Below are positions 54,934 through 63,683 of a stretch of DNA of 64,000 nucleotides, piece after piece. Position 1 is the stretch's first letter. Every line of letters starts with the position of its first letter. Below the pieces are notes generated by a model, which saw only the letters and a program-made list of their open reading frames with translations, ran no database searches and was not told the origin of the DNA. The stretch comes from Microcoleus sp036704825 (GTDB taxonomy: Bacteria > Cyanobacteriota > Cyanobacteriia > Cyanobacteriales > Microcoleaceae). The stretch is from contig JAUBSN010000032.1 in the NCBI GenBank assembly GCA_036704825.1, positions 1-64,000 on the forward strand. The letters are read 5' to 3'. Position numbers and translations under genes: made by a program.

Positions 54934-55986
54934 ATGACTGGCAAAGCTCAGACCGGGACTAGACAATTATGGCGTAGGTGTTGGTTGACCTTAACTTCAT
55001 GGCGATCGCTCGGTTTCCTGTGCGTTTTGACACTGGCGGTTAGCCTGATTGTGAATGCCTGTAACCTGGCATCACAGCAACTTGCTCCCTTGCGAGTGGG
55101 AATCCTTAGTTGGGCAGGATTTGATATTGCACTTTATGCTCGGGAAGCGGGATTATTCAAACAGCGCGGATTAGATGTGCAATTCATTCGATTTGAGAAT
55201 AATCAAGATTCAACTCGCGCCATGCTGCGCGGTAATTTGGATGCTAATTTTACCTCTTTGTGGGATGTGATCCAGTCTGATTCGGGGAATGATAAGCCTG
55301 TGGTGCTGATGGTAACAAATATTTCTCATGGGGCTGATGGTATTGTGGCTCAACCTGCGATCGAGTCAGTGGCAAACCTTCGCGGTAAAAGAGTGGGCTC
55401 GAAACTTGGAACAGTAAATCATCTGATTTTATTGGAAGCCCTCAAGTTGCACCAGATTAAACCCGAAGAGGTCAATATTGAGGATATTTCCAACGAGATA
55501 GCGGTTGATTTGATGCAGAGAAAACGTTTAGATGCCGCCGTCATCTGGCAACCGCTGCTAGGGCAAACGGCTCAAGATATTAAGGGTAATATCATTTATA
55601 CTACTCAGGAAATTGATAGTTTAATAATTGATGCGTTGGCTTCGAGGTCAACTATTACCAGCACGAAAAAAGCTGAATTAAAGCAATTTATTATGGCTTG
55701 GTTTGATATTATGAGTGCAGTGGAAACAAAGCCAAATGAAGTATTTCAAAAGGTGGGAAAAAGCCTGGGACAGAAGAGTGAGGCTTTTGCTAAAGATTAC
55801 GCTGGTCTGAAAAAGGGTGACATTGCTATGCAGCAGCAGATGTTGCTGTCTGGTAGGTTGCCAGAGGCGATCGCTCAAATGGCTGAACTATTAAAATCTG
55901 ACCCCCGTGCGGGACGGATACCGCGTCAGGATGTGGAGATTAACACTGAGATCGTAACTACAGCAATCAATGAATGGAAATTATGA
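54934..55986 (+). CDS. Lipoprotein solute-binding protein, SsuA/NMT1-like
   Basis: A 350-residue periplasmic-binding-type protein. An N-terminal membrane-targeting segment ends in a lipobox (VNAC, Cys43). The body starts PLRVGILSWAGFDIALYARE and has NLRGKRVGSKLGTVNHLILL, features of the nitrate/sulfonate/thiamine-precursor binding group. No ABC permease or ATPase gene is adjacent. Instead its stop overlaps the start of a histidine kinase gene (ATGA), which suggests that it presents a ligand to that kinase. Confidence 0.85.
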   Translation: MTGKAQTGTRQLWRRCWLTLTSWRSLGFLCVLTLAVSLIVNACNLASQQLAPLRVGILSWAGFDIALYAREAGLFKQRGLDVQFIRFENNQDSTRAMLRGNLDANFTSLWDVIQSDSGNDKPVVLMVTNISHGADGIVAQPAIESVANLRGKRVGSKLGTVNHLILLEALKLHQIKPEEVNIEDISNEIAVDLMQRKRLDAAVIWQPLLGQTAQDIKGNIIYTTQEIDSLIIDALASRSTITSTKKAELKQFIMAWFDIMSAVETKPNEVFQKVGKSLGQKSEAFAKDYAGLKKGDIAMQQQMLLSGRLPEAIAQMAELLKSDPRAGRIPRQDVEINTEIVTTAINEWKL

Positions 55987-57701
55987 CGAAATTCCTGCAT
56001 TCCCATAGCTTGTCGCAGCGCTTGCTGGTTAGCGTTGGGTTGTCGATTACCACAGTTGGACTGGCAACTCTGGGCCTTAACTATCGGCTGATGCAGTCTG
56101 ACTTACAAACGCAAGTTCATAACCGGGCTCAATCAATTACACAATCCCTGGAGTTTTCTACAGAAGGCTTACTAGAGTCAAAGAATAAAAGCATTCTGCG
56201 ACGGGTTGTGCAAAATTTTGCCACGATGCCCGGTGTGCTGGAAATTGCGATTGTCGATCCATCTGGAATGGCGATCGCCCGCAGTCCTCAGAATACGACT
56301 AATGGGCCATACACTTCGATCTATCCACAACTCGCGATCGCGATCGATCGGGCGGCAACCGCAGGCATTGAAGTCAGGCAAGATATCGTCGTAGACAACC
56401 AGCCTGCGATCGCCCAAATTCTGCCTTTTAGCAGTACCTTGTTTGGCGCATCTCAACGGCGAGGAGTGGCGATCGCGCTACTCGATCTCAACCAAATGAA
56501 GCAAGCAGCCGACAGAACCTTCATTACCTCAACATTGTCATTGTTAGTTGGCATCATCACAATTTTGTTAATCATGGGGCTACTCCTTCAGAAGAATGTA
56601 TTGCAGCCATTGCGGGCCTTAAACGAAGCTGTTTCTCAAAGTAAAAAAACTGGCATCTTTCCTATGCCAAAGACGATTCCAGCTAACGAAATTCAATTTT
56701 TGGCAAGCACATTTGAGGAAGTATTCCGACAATTAGAAATCCACGACCAACTCACCTCCGAAATAGCTCAACGGAAACAAATAGAAGTCACATTACGCGA
56801 TAGCGAAGCCAGAGAACGAGACAAATCTCAGCAGCTAGAGCAGGCAATAGAGAATTTAAAACGAACGCAAACCCAACTGATTCAGACAGAAAAACTCTCA
56901 TCATTGGGGCAATTAGTTGCAGGAGTAGCCCATGAAATTAACAATCCTGTCGGCTTCATTCATGGCAATCTAATTCATGTACAATATTATGCTGACAGTC
57001 TATTAACTTTGGTACACCTATATCAAAAGCATTATCCAAACCCAATTGGCGAAATTGAAAAAGCAGCAGAAAATATTGACCTAGATTTTTTGCAAGATGA
57101 TTTACCTAAAATTCTGAGTTCCATGAGAATTGGGACCGATCGCATTCGCCAGATTGTGCTGTCACTCCGCAATTTTTCCAGGATGGATGAGTCAGAATTT
57201 AAAGAAGTTGATATCCATCAAGGAATTGATAGCACGCTGTTAATTTTGCAACACCGTCTCCAAGCCCGGCCCGAATATCCAGAAATTAAAGTCATTCGAG
57301 ACTATGGTGAATTACCGCTAGTTGAGTGTGATGCCGGACAACTTAACCAAGTATTTATGAATATTTTGGCAAACGCTATTGATGCACTCGAAGAAATAAA
57401 TACTCAAGAGGTAGCTTGCTCGATCGAGAAAAAGCCCTGTTGTATTACAATTAGTACCTCGGTGGTAGATTCGCAATGGGTTAAAATTGCGATCGCCGAT
57501 AATGGCAATGGAATTCCAGAATCAATTCAAACACAGATATTCAATCCATTTTTTACAACAAAGCCTGTAGGGAAGGGAACCGGAATGGGAATGGCGATTA
57601 GTTATCAGATTATTACTGAAAAACACGGTGGGACGCTTAGGTGTTTTTCAACCCCAGAAAAAGGGACGGAGTTTGAGATTTGTATTCCTGTTCAGCATTA
57701 G
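55983..57701 (+). CDS. Membrane sensor histidine kinase
   Basis: A 572-residue kinase from the ATG at 55983, which overlaps the upstream stop. Two membrane helices (about 15-33 and 178-200) bracket an extracytoplasmic sensor domain. Then comes a HAMP-like linker, a coiled coil (about 258-310), HisKA with His in VAGVAHEINNPVGFIHGNLI (about 322), and HATPase (FMNILANAIDALEE, IADNGNGIPES, GKGTGMGMAISYQI). No receiver domain or response-regulator gene follows. Co-transcription with the binding protein points to periplasmic ligand sensing. Confidence 0.92.
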   Translation: MTKFLHSHSLSQRLLVSVGLSITTVGLATLGLNYRLMQSDLQTQVHNRAQSITQSLEFSTEGLLESKNKSILRRVVQNFATMPGVLEIAIVDPSGMAIARSPQNTTNGPYTSIYPQLAIAIDRAATAGIEVRQDIVVDNQPAIAQILPFSSTLFGASQRRGVAIALLDLNQMKQAADRTFITSTLSLLVGIITILLIMGLLLQKNVLQPLRALNEAVSQSKKTGIFPMPKTIPANEIQFLASTFEEVFRQLEIHDQLTSEIAQRKQIEVTLRDSEARERDKSQQLEQAIENLKRTQTQLIQTEKLSSLGQLVAGVAHEINNPVGFIHGNLIHVQYYADSLLTLVHLYQKHYPNPIGEIEKAAENIDLDFLQDDLPKILSSMRIGTDRIRQIVLSLRNFSRMDESEFKEVDIHQGIDSTLLILQHRLQARPEYPEIKVIRDYGELPLVECDAGQLNQVFMNILANAIDALEEINTQEVACSIEKKPCCITISTSVVDSQWVKIAIADNGNGIPESIQTQIFNPFFTTKPVGKGTGMGMAISYQIITEKHGGTLRCFSTPEKGTEFEICIPVQH

Positions 57702-57992
57702 GGGTTGACGGTGGGGAAAGTTTCGATATAATTATTGTTTTTAATACTTGATTGTAAAAATATTATTATCTATCTGTTGGCGATCGCACTTAGTAAGCAT
57801 AAGAGATTGGCGGCGTTGTTGAGTATTCATAATGGAGAGGCGATCGACCAGGACGAAAATTGACAATCGATTAAAATTGTGCTATAGTTGTTGAAATTAG
57901 AGCTAAAAACAACCGCTTACTCTCTACTCTCTTAACTTCCTCTTAACTTCTTAATTATTTAAAAGCTAACTTGTATGTAAACAAAAATTGTG

Positions 57993-58265
57993 ATGGCAAG
58001 AAAAACTCACCCAAAGCCAGAAGTTGAGGATGCTTTAAGGTACGCTGAAAAAAATGGATGGCACGTTGATATTGGTGGTTCTCATGCTTGGGGAAAAATA
58101 AAATGCCCTTATAACGATAAAGAGTGTAGAAATGGAATTTTTTGTATATCTAGTATTTGGAGTACCCCAAAAAACTCAGGAAATCATGGGAAACAGATTC
58201 GTCGAATAGTCGATAACTGCACAAAGCACAACAATGTGAATGATCCTTGCCTAGAGGAGAAATAA
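57993..58265 (+). CDS. HicA-like small protein (putative toxin)
   Basis: A 90-residue protein with a GGSHAWG motif (conserved catalytic His context of HicA dsRBD-fold mRNA interferases), a set of cysteines (KCPYNDKECRNGIFC), STPKNSGNH and IRRIVDNC. I recall such proteins encoded directly before a DNA-binding antitoxin-like protein. GTG 57990 is one codon upstream; ATG 57993 is preferred. The next gene begins 3 bp later, with its Shine-Dalgarno (GAGGAG) inside this gene, so translation is coupled. Confidence 0.78.
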   Translation: MARKTHPKPEVEDALRYAEKNGWHVDIGGSHAWGKIKCPYNDKECRNGIFCISSIWSTPKNSGNHGKQIRRIVDNCTKHNNVNDPCLEEK

Positions 58266-58268
58266 AAG

Positions 58269-59018
58269 ATGAACGAGCATGATTTTACTTTGACGTTTAA
58301 TCTCGAAGATCCCCAAGCAGACCCTGGTGATTTTATTGAGAAGCTATATGAAGGTGGCTGTGATGATGCCTTAATTGGAGTTGGAAATAAAGGATACATC
58401 GCACTAAATTTTATCCGTGAGGCATCATCACGTAACGAAGCTATTTGTAGTGCGATTAAGGATGTCCAAAAAGTTATTCCATCCGCTACTTTAATTAAAG
58501 AACCACCAGATTTTGTTTGTTTGAGCGATGCAGGTCAAATTATGGAATGCACTCAGCAGAACATTTTGTTATCTTGTTTTAACGTAGCAGATTACTTCAT
58601 TTGGTTTGCCAATGAAACAGGTTCTTTCCTGAGTAATCTCAAGCTGCAAAAGCTTGTTTACTATGCTCAGGCTTGGCATCTTGCACTCCATGATACACCC
58701 CTTTTTCAAGAGGATTTTGAAGCATGGGTGCATGGACCAGTGATACCAGAATTGTATCAGGAGTACAAGAAGTTTGGATGGAAGCCAATTTTGAAAGATG
58801 CTCATCCAGAATTACCTGAAAACGTTCGGAATTTTCTGGATGAGGTTGCGAAAGAATACTTTGCCTGTGATGGTTACGAATTAGAGCAAATGACTCATGC
58901 TGAAGACCCTTGGAATTTGGCAAGGGGGGAAGATATGCTACCTGATGAACCTTGCAACAATGTGATTAAGCAGCAGTGGATGAAGGAGTATTACAAATCT
59001 CGTGTCGAAGAAAATTAA
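58269..59018 (+). CDS. Antitoxin-like DNA-binding domain fused to a Panacea (DUF4065) domain
   Basis: A 249-residue protein. The first about 85 residues (DFTLTFNLEDPQADPGDFIE, then GCDDALIGVGNKGYIALNF) match the usual partner of the HicA-like protein. It runs into a HTH-like segment (VCLSDAGQIMECTQQNIL, about 83-100) that appears cut short. A Panacea domain follows from about residue 105 (NVADYFIWFANETGSFLSNL, KLQKLVYYAQAWHLAL, FEAWVHGPVIPELYQEY). Panacea domains neutralise diverse toxins in toxin-antitoxin pairs. The fusion suggests that one protein guards both neighbours. The third gene overlaps its end by 17 bp. Confidence 0.82.
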   Translation: MNEHDFTLTFNLEDPQADPGDFIEKLYEGGCDDALIGVGNKGYIALNFIREASSRNEAICSAIKDVQKVIPSATLIKEPPDFVCLSDAGQIMECTQQNILLSCFNVADYFIWFANETGSFLSNLKLQKLVYYAQAWHLALHDTPLFQEDFEAWVHGPVIPELYQEYKKFGWKPILKDAHPELPENVRNFLDEVAKEYFACDGYELEQMTHAEDPWNLARGEDMLPDEPCNNVIKQQWMKEYYKSRVEEN

Positions 59019-59433
59019 GAAGACTGATGTTGTCAAAAATGGTGCATCAGGTATTAAACTACCAAAGCTGAAGCCACCTCAAGGTATCAGCTTTTCGTTT
59101 AAATACTATCAAGACAATCACAATAAATTTTCTTGTATAAAAAAAGAAGTGAGTTTCTGGCTGACTCTACTTGCTCGGTTAAAAGCCCTATCTAGCTTAA
59201 CCGCTCAAGAGTTTTCAGCGATTGGTAACAGCACTCTCAGATGTCATAAAATTAAGTGGGAAGATACCAGTGAAACTGGGTTTGGTATGCCCAATGAAGA
59301 ACAATTAGTTGATACACCTTATCAGTTCTCCCTCTCTGCAAATGAGCATGGTAGGGTTCATGGTTTCTTTATTAAAGAGACTTTTTATATTGTTTGGCTA
59401 GATCCAGATCATCTACTTTACCCTGCCAAATAG
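59002..59433 (+). CDS. Panacea-associated small protein (putative toxin)
   Basis: A 143-residue protein starting at GTG 59002 with AAGGAG 13 bp upstream; it overlaps the Panacea gene. After a basic N-terminus it has GISFSFKYYQDNHNKFSC, TLRCHKIKWEDT, and VDTPYQFSLSANEHGRVHGF followed by YIVWLDPDHLLYP. I recall this family beside Panacea genes, where the second gene is usually the toxin. The fold and target are not known to me. Confidence 0.72.
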   Translation: MSKKIKKTDVVKNGASGIKLPKLKPPQGISFSFKYYQDNHNKFSCIKKEVSFWLTLLARLKALSSLTAQEFSAIGNSTLRCHKIKWEDTSETGFGMPNEEQLVDTPYQFSLSANEHGRVHGFFIKETFYIVWLDPDHLLYPAK

Positions 59434-59462
59434 AAAAACTCACAAAAAGGTTAACTTACCCT

Positions 59463-59939
59463 TTACCCCTTTCTCCTTTCAACCTTAAAAACATCCTCAA
59501 TCGTTTTCCCCGCCGTTTTCTCCTCCCACTCCATCGCCATCAAAAAACTCTCAGCAGACTGAGTTTCCACCACATCAACCCCCCATTCTCCCGGTTGCAG
59601 CGCATCAGCATCGCTACTCAAAGGAGGAGTTTTCTTCAATCCCGCTAAAATCAAAATATCAGGAAAAGAATCATCAGTTTTCCCCTGACTCATCCGCTTG
59701 TCCAGCAAACTTTGAGCACAAAATTCTCCCACTTGAGGCGGAGAAAAAGCATCAGTAGAAAACAAAACTTCTACCATCCAATGCGGATGATTTAATTGAC
59801 GACACTTAATCTCAGGATATTGACTTAAACCATCCGCAAATACCCGAGTAAATTCTTCCCTACTTAAAGTGGGAAAAACACCCTCTGGCATATCAAAATT
59901 ATGAGAAAGCAACATCCGCCCCGTTCCATATTCAGTCAT
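59463..59939 (-). CDS. Unknown protein of the phycoerythrin cluster
   Basis: A 158-residue soluble protein starting MTEYGTGRMLLSHNFDMPEG. It has no cysteine-rich or membrane features. It is the last gene of a minus-strand run with a HEAT-repeat lyase/chaperone, a CpeS-type lyase and a small acidic protein; the gap to the upstream gene is 8 bp. Context suggests a role in phycobiliprotein maturation, but I do not recognise the family. Confidence 0.65.
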   Translation of the reverse strand: MTEYGTGRMLLSHNFDMPEGVFPTLSREEFTRVFADGLSQYPEIKCRQLNHPHWMVEVLFSTDAFSPPQVGEFCAQSLLDKRMSQGKTDDSFPDILILAGLKKTPPLSSDADALQPGEWGVDVVETQSAESFLMAMEWEEKTAGKTIEDVFKVERRKG

Positions 59940-59947
59940 ACTTTTAG

Positions 59948-60838
59948 TTACTTAATTTGAGAAATTGCTAACTTAATCACACCTTGAATCCCCGCTTCTG
60001 ACTCCTTTGCCAATGCAGCTTGTAGCGGTTCGATCGCAGCCCGATCGCCCACTTTCATCAAAGACAAAGCCGCCGCCCTGCGAGTTTCCCCATCACCGCT
60101 ATCCAGCAACTCAATCAGATTAGGAATTGCCGGTTTATAAGCCAGATTTCCTAAAGCAGCCGCCGCCTCACAGCGCACATCAACATCAACATCCGTCAGA
60201 GACTTAACCAAAATCTCGAATAATTCATCCTTCGGTTCTTCCTGTGCAACCTTCGCGATCGCACCCACCACCGCACCGCGCACCACAGGCGAATCAGACG
60301 CGATCGCCCGATACAAATACTCCTTCGCCCCCGCCCCAATAAACGCCAACGCCCAAGCCGCATGACCGATCGTACTCTCAGGCAAATCTGTTGACCCTAA
60401 AATATCCAACAAAGCCTGCACAGACGGCTCCCCAATCCTCGCCAACGCCCCAATTGATGAACCCTTAACCACCGTATCCTCATCGTTCAACAAAGCATGA
60501 ATTAAATGAGGAACCGCAGTCGGATCGGCAATCAAAGTCAGAGTTTTAGCAGCAGCACGCCGCACAACCGGATTAACATGATTTGCCAAACCATCCAACA
60601 AAAAAGGAGTCGCCGCTTCGCCAATTTCCGCCAAAGTTTCCGCGAAACGCAGTCGAGTCATCCCCCGCGTATCTCCCAAACATTCAACCAACCGCTTCAA
60701 CAGATTGGAATCGTTAGCATCGAAAGTATCTAAATCTATTTGTTCAGTAACTTCCTGTAGAAAAGCATCTGTTTCAGCGTGATCCAATAGAATTGGATCG
60801 ACCTCCGATCGAGCATTAGAATTGACCATCACCATCAC
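59948..60838 (-). CDS. HEAT-repeat bilin lyase or chaperone (CpcE/F, CpeF/Z-type)
   Basis: A 296-residue protein made of about six HEAT/PBS-lyase repeats (VVRRAAAKTLTLIADPTAVP, VVKGSSIGALARIGEPSVQA, VDVRCEAAAALGNLAYKPAI). This is the architecture of E/F-type lyases and the CpeZ chaperone, which attach or help attach bilins to phycobiliproteins. Length and the phycoerythrin setting fit CpeF/CpeZ-like members, but I cannot assign which. GTG 60838 abuts the upstream stop; the ATGs at 60835 and 60829 are alternatives. Confidence 0.8.
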   Translation of the reverse strand: MMVMVNSNARSEVDPILLDHAETDAFLQEVTEQIDLDTFDANDSNLLKRLVECLGDTRGMTRLRFAETLAEIGEAATPFLLDGLANHVNPVVRRAAAKTLTLIADPTAVPHLIHALLNDEDTVVKGSSIGALARIGEPSVQALLDILGSTDLPESTIGHAAWALAFIGAGAKEYLYRAIASDSPVVRGAVVGAIAKVAQEEPKDELFEILVKSLTDVDVDVRCEAAAALGNLAYKPAIPNLIELLDSGDGETRRAAALSLMKVGDRAAIEPLQAALAKESEAGIQGVIKLAISQIK

Positions 60839-61105
60839 CTAATTATTAGTAGTTAGAGCAGCCAATTGAGCGCGCAGACTATCCAGTCCAGCATCAATCT
60901 TAGCAAGTTCCGGCTCAATTTTAGCCATCGCCGCCTTCGGAGGTAATTTGGCCTTTTGTGCCGCAGTCATCGTTTCATTAACCAAACGTTCGCGATATTT
61001 CTCAAATTCAGCAATGACTTCTGCCAATTCTTCAGCATTAGTCTCTGGTGAAGTAGCAACAGTTTCCTCACGATCGGATGGATTCAATTCTTCGTTTTCA
61101 GACAT
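60839..61105 (-). CDS. Small acidic protein of the phycoerythrin cluster
   Basis: An 88-residue protein with an acidic, disordered N-terminal third (SENEELNPSDREETVATSP) and a helical remainder (LAEVIAEFEKYRERLVNETM, LRAQLAALTTNN) likely to form a coiled coil. Its stop touches the start of the HEAT-repeat gene, so the two are co-translated. Family not recognised. Confidence 0.6.
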   Translation of the reverse strand: MSENEELNPSDREETVATSPETNAEELAEVIAEFEKYRERLVNETMTAAQKAKLPPKAAMAKIEPELAKIDAGLDSLRAQLAALTTNN

Positions 61106-61263
61106 AGTTTTGAGAGTTCAATAATTAGTCCGCGTCTGCGAACTTTGTGTGTAGATGCGATTGCAGTCGTCGGGATATTTTTTGTTTGTGTTACCGCAAT
61201 TTCACTCACCAGTATATTTTGACTGTGTGTAGCTGCGATTGCAAGAGACTGGATATTTGTGCT

Positions 61264-61872
61264 TTAAGGTGACAGCACACCCACCCCAGAAAATCTCAAG
61301 CGATTTTGTTCAATCATCTCTTCTAAAGCCGAGTGAGAAATACAACGACGCTCAGAACAGTATGCCATTTGTTTAACCCCATTTACCATCTGCACAGTCA
61401 TCACCCGTACCCGAAAATGATCGTTAATAAACCAACAGCGTTCCTGTCCTTGATTAGTCTCATATTCCGTCTCAATAGTCAACACCCCATCATCCGCAAA
61501 ATGGTAAACACCGATGACCGGAATACCTTCAACATAGCCTCGATTTCGCAGAAACTTGCCCGTTCTGGGATTAGTAGGATTAGGGACATCTAAAAGAATA
61601 GCAGCATAGTTTTGGTTCGGAACTGTATCATCTAAATTGTCCTGCCACATAAAACTGCATCCCCCACTAACTAAAGCGGGATCGACATTCTGCTCTTGAC
61701 AAACATCTAAAAGTCTGGGATCGTCTATTGACAAAACTTCAACGATGACATTGGACTCTCCCGACTCATCAGCCGCAGCAGTATCAAAATTATGGACTGT
61801 TCGCTGAGTAAACCAAACGCCCTCACTCTTGCGAAAGAAATCCATCATAGTCATAGGTGGTGTTAGCAGCAT
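61264..61872 (-). CDS. CpeS/CpcS-type phycobiliprotein lyase
   Basis: A 202-residue protein with the lipocalin-like S-type lyase signature: MMDFFRKSEGVWFTQRTVHN near the start, SGGCSFMWQDN, and YCSERRCISHSALEEMIEQN near the end. These lyases carry a bilin and attach it to a Cys of a phycobiliprotein subunit (Cys-82 type site). The first ATG (61872) and ATG 61854 are both possible. Which of CpeS, CpeT or CpeU it equals cannot be settled by eye. Confidence 0.88.
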   Translation of the reverse strand: MLLTPPMTMMDFFRKSEGVWFTQRTVHNFDTAAADESGESNVIVEVLSIDDPRLLDVCQEQNVDPALVSGGCSFMWQDNLDDTVPNQNYAAILLDVPNPTNPRTGKFLRNRGYVEGIPVIGVYHFADDGVLTIETEYETNQGQERCWFINDHFRVRVMTVQMVNGVKQMAYCSERRCISHSALEEMIEQNRLRFSGVGVLSP

Positions 61873-62090
61873 TTCTGTGTCAACTTAGCGAGAGGAATCA
61901 GAGGGATTGAGACAAATCTCAATCAAAAACGGGGATTTAGGCTTTGACCTGAGCCTAGCCGAACTGGGAATCAGAGCTGATTTTGGTTAAGAAAAATAAA
62001 CAAACGTCAGTCTGGAATCCTTCAAATTCTAGGATAAATGACACAGGACAATTTTGAGCAACTCGATCGATAATTTTTCAGAAAAACATC

Positions 62091-62912
62091 ATGTCACCTC
62101 GTCAACACTCATCTTTCCTCTCCGAACCCCTTTCTGCAACAGAAATATTGGCAACCATTCAGCAAGGGAAAAGTCTAGCTCAAAGCAACCTCGCGGGAAT
62201 CAACCTCAGCCAGATGGATTTATTTGGTATTGATTTAAGCGGATCAAACTTGATTGGGGCAAACCTCAGTCAAACCAATCTGCAAGGGGCAAATCTCCAA
62301 GGGGTTGATTTACGAAGGGCCAATCTCAGAGATGCCAATTTGAGTGGAGCGAATTTACAAGAAAGCTATCTTTTTCGTGCCGATTTACAGGGCTGTAATT
62401 TAGTCGGTGCCCAGCTACAAGAGGCCAAATTAAAATTAGCTCAATATGACGATCGTACCCTTTGGCCAGAGGGTTTTAATTACAAAAATTCGGGAGCAAT
62501 TGGTCCCCAAGCCAATCTCAGTGGAGCTTTTCTGAATACAGCTTACCTCAGAGGCGCAGATTTACACGGCTGTAACCTGCGAGGTGCTTATCTCAGTGGG
62601 GCCGATTTAACTGGGGCAAATTTAGAGGGAGCAGCCTTAAGTGGGGCGAGTCTTCAGAATGCCTTTCTGACTGGTGCTTATTTGCGAAATGCTATCTTAA
62701 TTGGAGTCGAATTACAAGGAGCGGATTTACGAGGGGCTGACTTAACCGGGGCAAATTTAGAGCAATTAAAGAGTATTGCTGGCGCTGATTTTACCCTAGC
62801 ACAAGGATTGACCCAAGAGATGAAAGCCATGCTTCGCAGTCGCGATCGCAAAGAATTAGGAACTTGGAATGCTTTTACTCGTAACAATACGGCTCAGAGT
62901 CTTGGCTCTTAG
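62091..62912 (+). CDS. Pentapeptide-repeat protein
   Basis: A 273-residue protein with long runs of A(D/N)LxG pentapeptides (about residues 33-110 and 140-225), e.g. ANLSQTNLQGANLQGVDLRR, that should fold as a right-handed beta-helix. A short non-repeat linker (KLKLAQYDDRTLWPEGFNYK, about 113-132) splits the two blocks, and a YDDRTLWPEGF motif of this kind is common in cyanobacterial members. Function unknown. It is the only plus-strand gene in the cluster, between pebB and the CpeS-type lyase gene. Confidence 0.85.
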   Translation: MSPRQHSSFLSEPLSATEILATIQQGKSLAQSNLAGINLSQMDLFGIDLSGSNLIGANLSQTNLQGANLQGVDLRRANLRDANLSGANLQESYLFRADLQGCNLVGAQLQEAKLKLAQYDDRTLWPEGFNYKNSGAIGPQANLSGAFLNTAYLRGADLHGCNLRGAYLSGADLTGANLEGAALSGASLQNAFLTGAYLRNAILIGVELQGADLRGADLTGANLEQLKSIAGADFTLAQGLTQEMKAMLRSRDRKELGTWNAFTRNNTAQSLGS

Positions 62913-62923
62913 GTAGGATAAAC

Positions 62924-63676
62924 TTACACGGATTGTTGAACTTCTGGAATGTGGCGTTCTAAATCGAACAGAAAACCGTGAATATATTCCTCAGTCCACT
63001 CCTCACCATAGAACCGCGTAAACATTCCTCTCGCCGGATCTTTGGCAGCACGATAATTAATATAACGTCGCTGTGCCTCAAGAATCTCTCCCAGTCGCTG
63101 ACTATCTGTGACAGGTTGCGCTTGCTCCACCAAATCGAGATAAGCTTGAAGATAATCCTTAAAAGCTTCAAATACCGTAGTTTGCACAGCCTCTGTTTCC
63201 TTGGGACGAGTCCAAAGAAAAGCAGGTGAAAAGAAAGGTTTTGCCTCGTCGGGAAAATCTCCTCCCCAAGGCAACTCCTTTTGATAGTTGTTAAACATCG
63301 GCAAAATTGGCTCTGAGTATTGCTTCTGATAAGCAGCATCGTGAAAAAGAGGCTGCATATCTAAAGCAATTAAATGTCCCCCCGGCAAGGTTACTAAGTC
63401 CGCCCCAAAAAAGGGCAAGTCATAATTTAACTGGGGGAAAATCACAAAATTAAGGACCTGGAGAGCATCACCACCCTCAACATGAGCTGCCCGAATTTGC
63501 CGTAATTTTGAGGACTTAAAAGCATGACTTGTCGTCAGCACCAACTGCTCTTTTTTCCCTTTTCCAGTTATAGCTTCCTTGCGTTCAAAACCTTCGGGAA
63601 TGGGATAGGGCGCCAAGTCAAGTCGTTCTTTTAGAAGTGGGATAGCGTAATCTAAGAAAGGCTGATAAAGAGTCAT
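62924..63676 (-). CDS. pebB: Phycoerythrobilin:ferredoxin oxidoreductase PebB
   Basis: A 250-residue ferredoxin-dependent bilin reductase. The start is ATG 63676 (MTLYQPFLDYAIPLLKERLD); TTG 63682 is an alternative. FDBR motifs are clear: VEGGDALQVLNFVIFPQLNY, FFGADLVTLPGGHLIALDMQ, PWGGDFP, and FYGEEWTEEYIHGFLFDLE. PebB reduces 15,16-dihydrobiliverdin to phycoerythrobilin. It follows pebA by 7 bp, the usual pebAB pair in which the intermediate is passed on. Confidence 0.94.
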   Translation of the reverse strand: MTLYQPFLDYAIPLLKERLDLAPYPIPEGFERKEAITGKGKKEQLVLTTSHAFKSSKLRQIRAAHVEGGDALQVLNFVIFPQLNYDLPFFGADLVTLPGGHLIALDMQPLFHDAAYQKQYSEPILPMFNNYQKELPWGGDFPDEAKPFFSPAFLWTRPKETEAVQTTVFEAFKDYLQAYLDLVEQAQPVTDSQRLGEILEAQRRYINYRAAKDPARGMFTRFYGEEWTEEYIHGFLFDLERHIPEVQQSV

Positions 63677-63683
63677 TTTCAAC

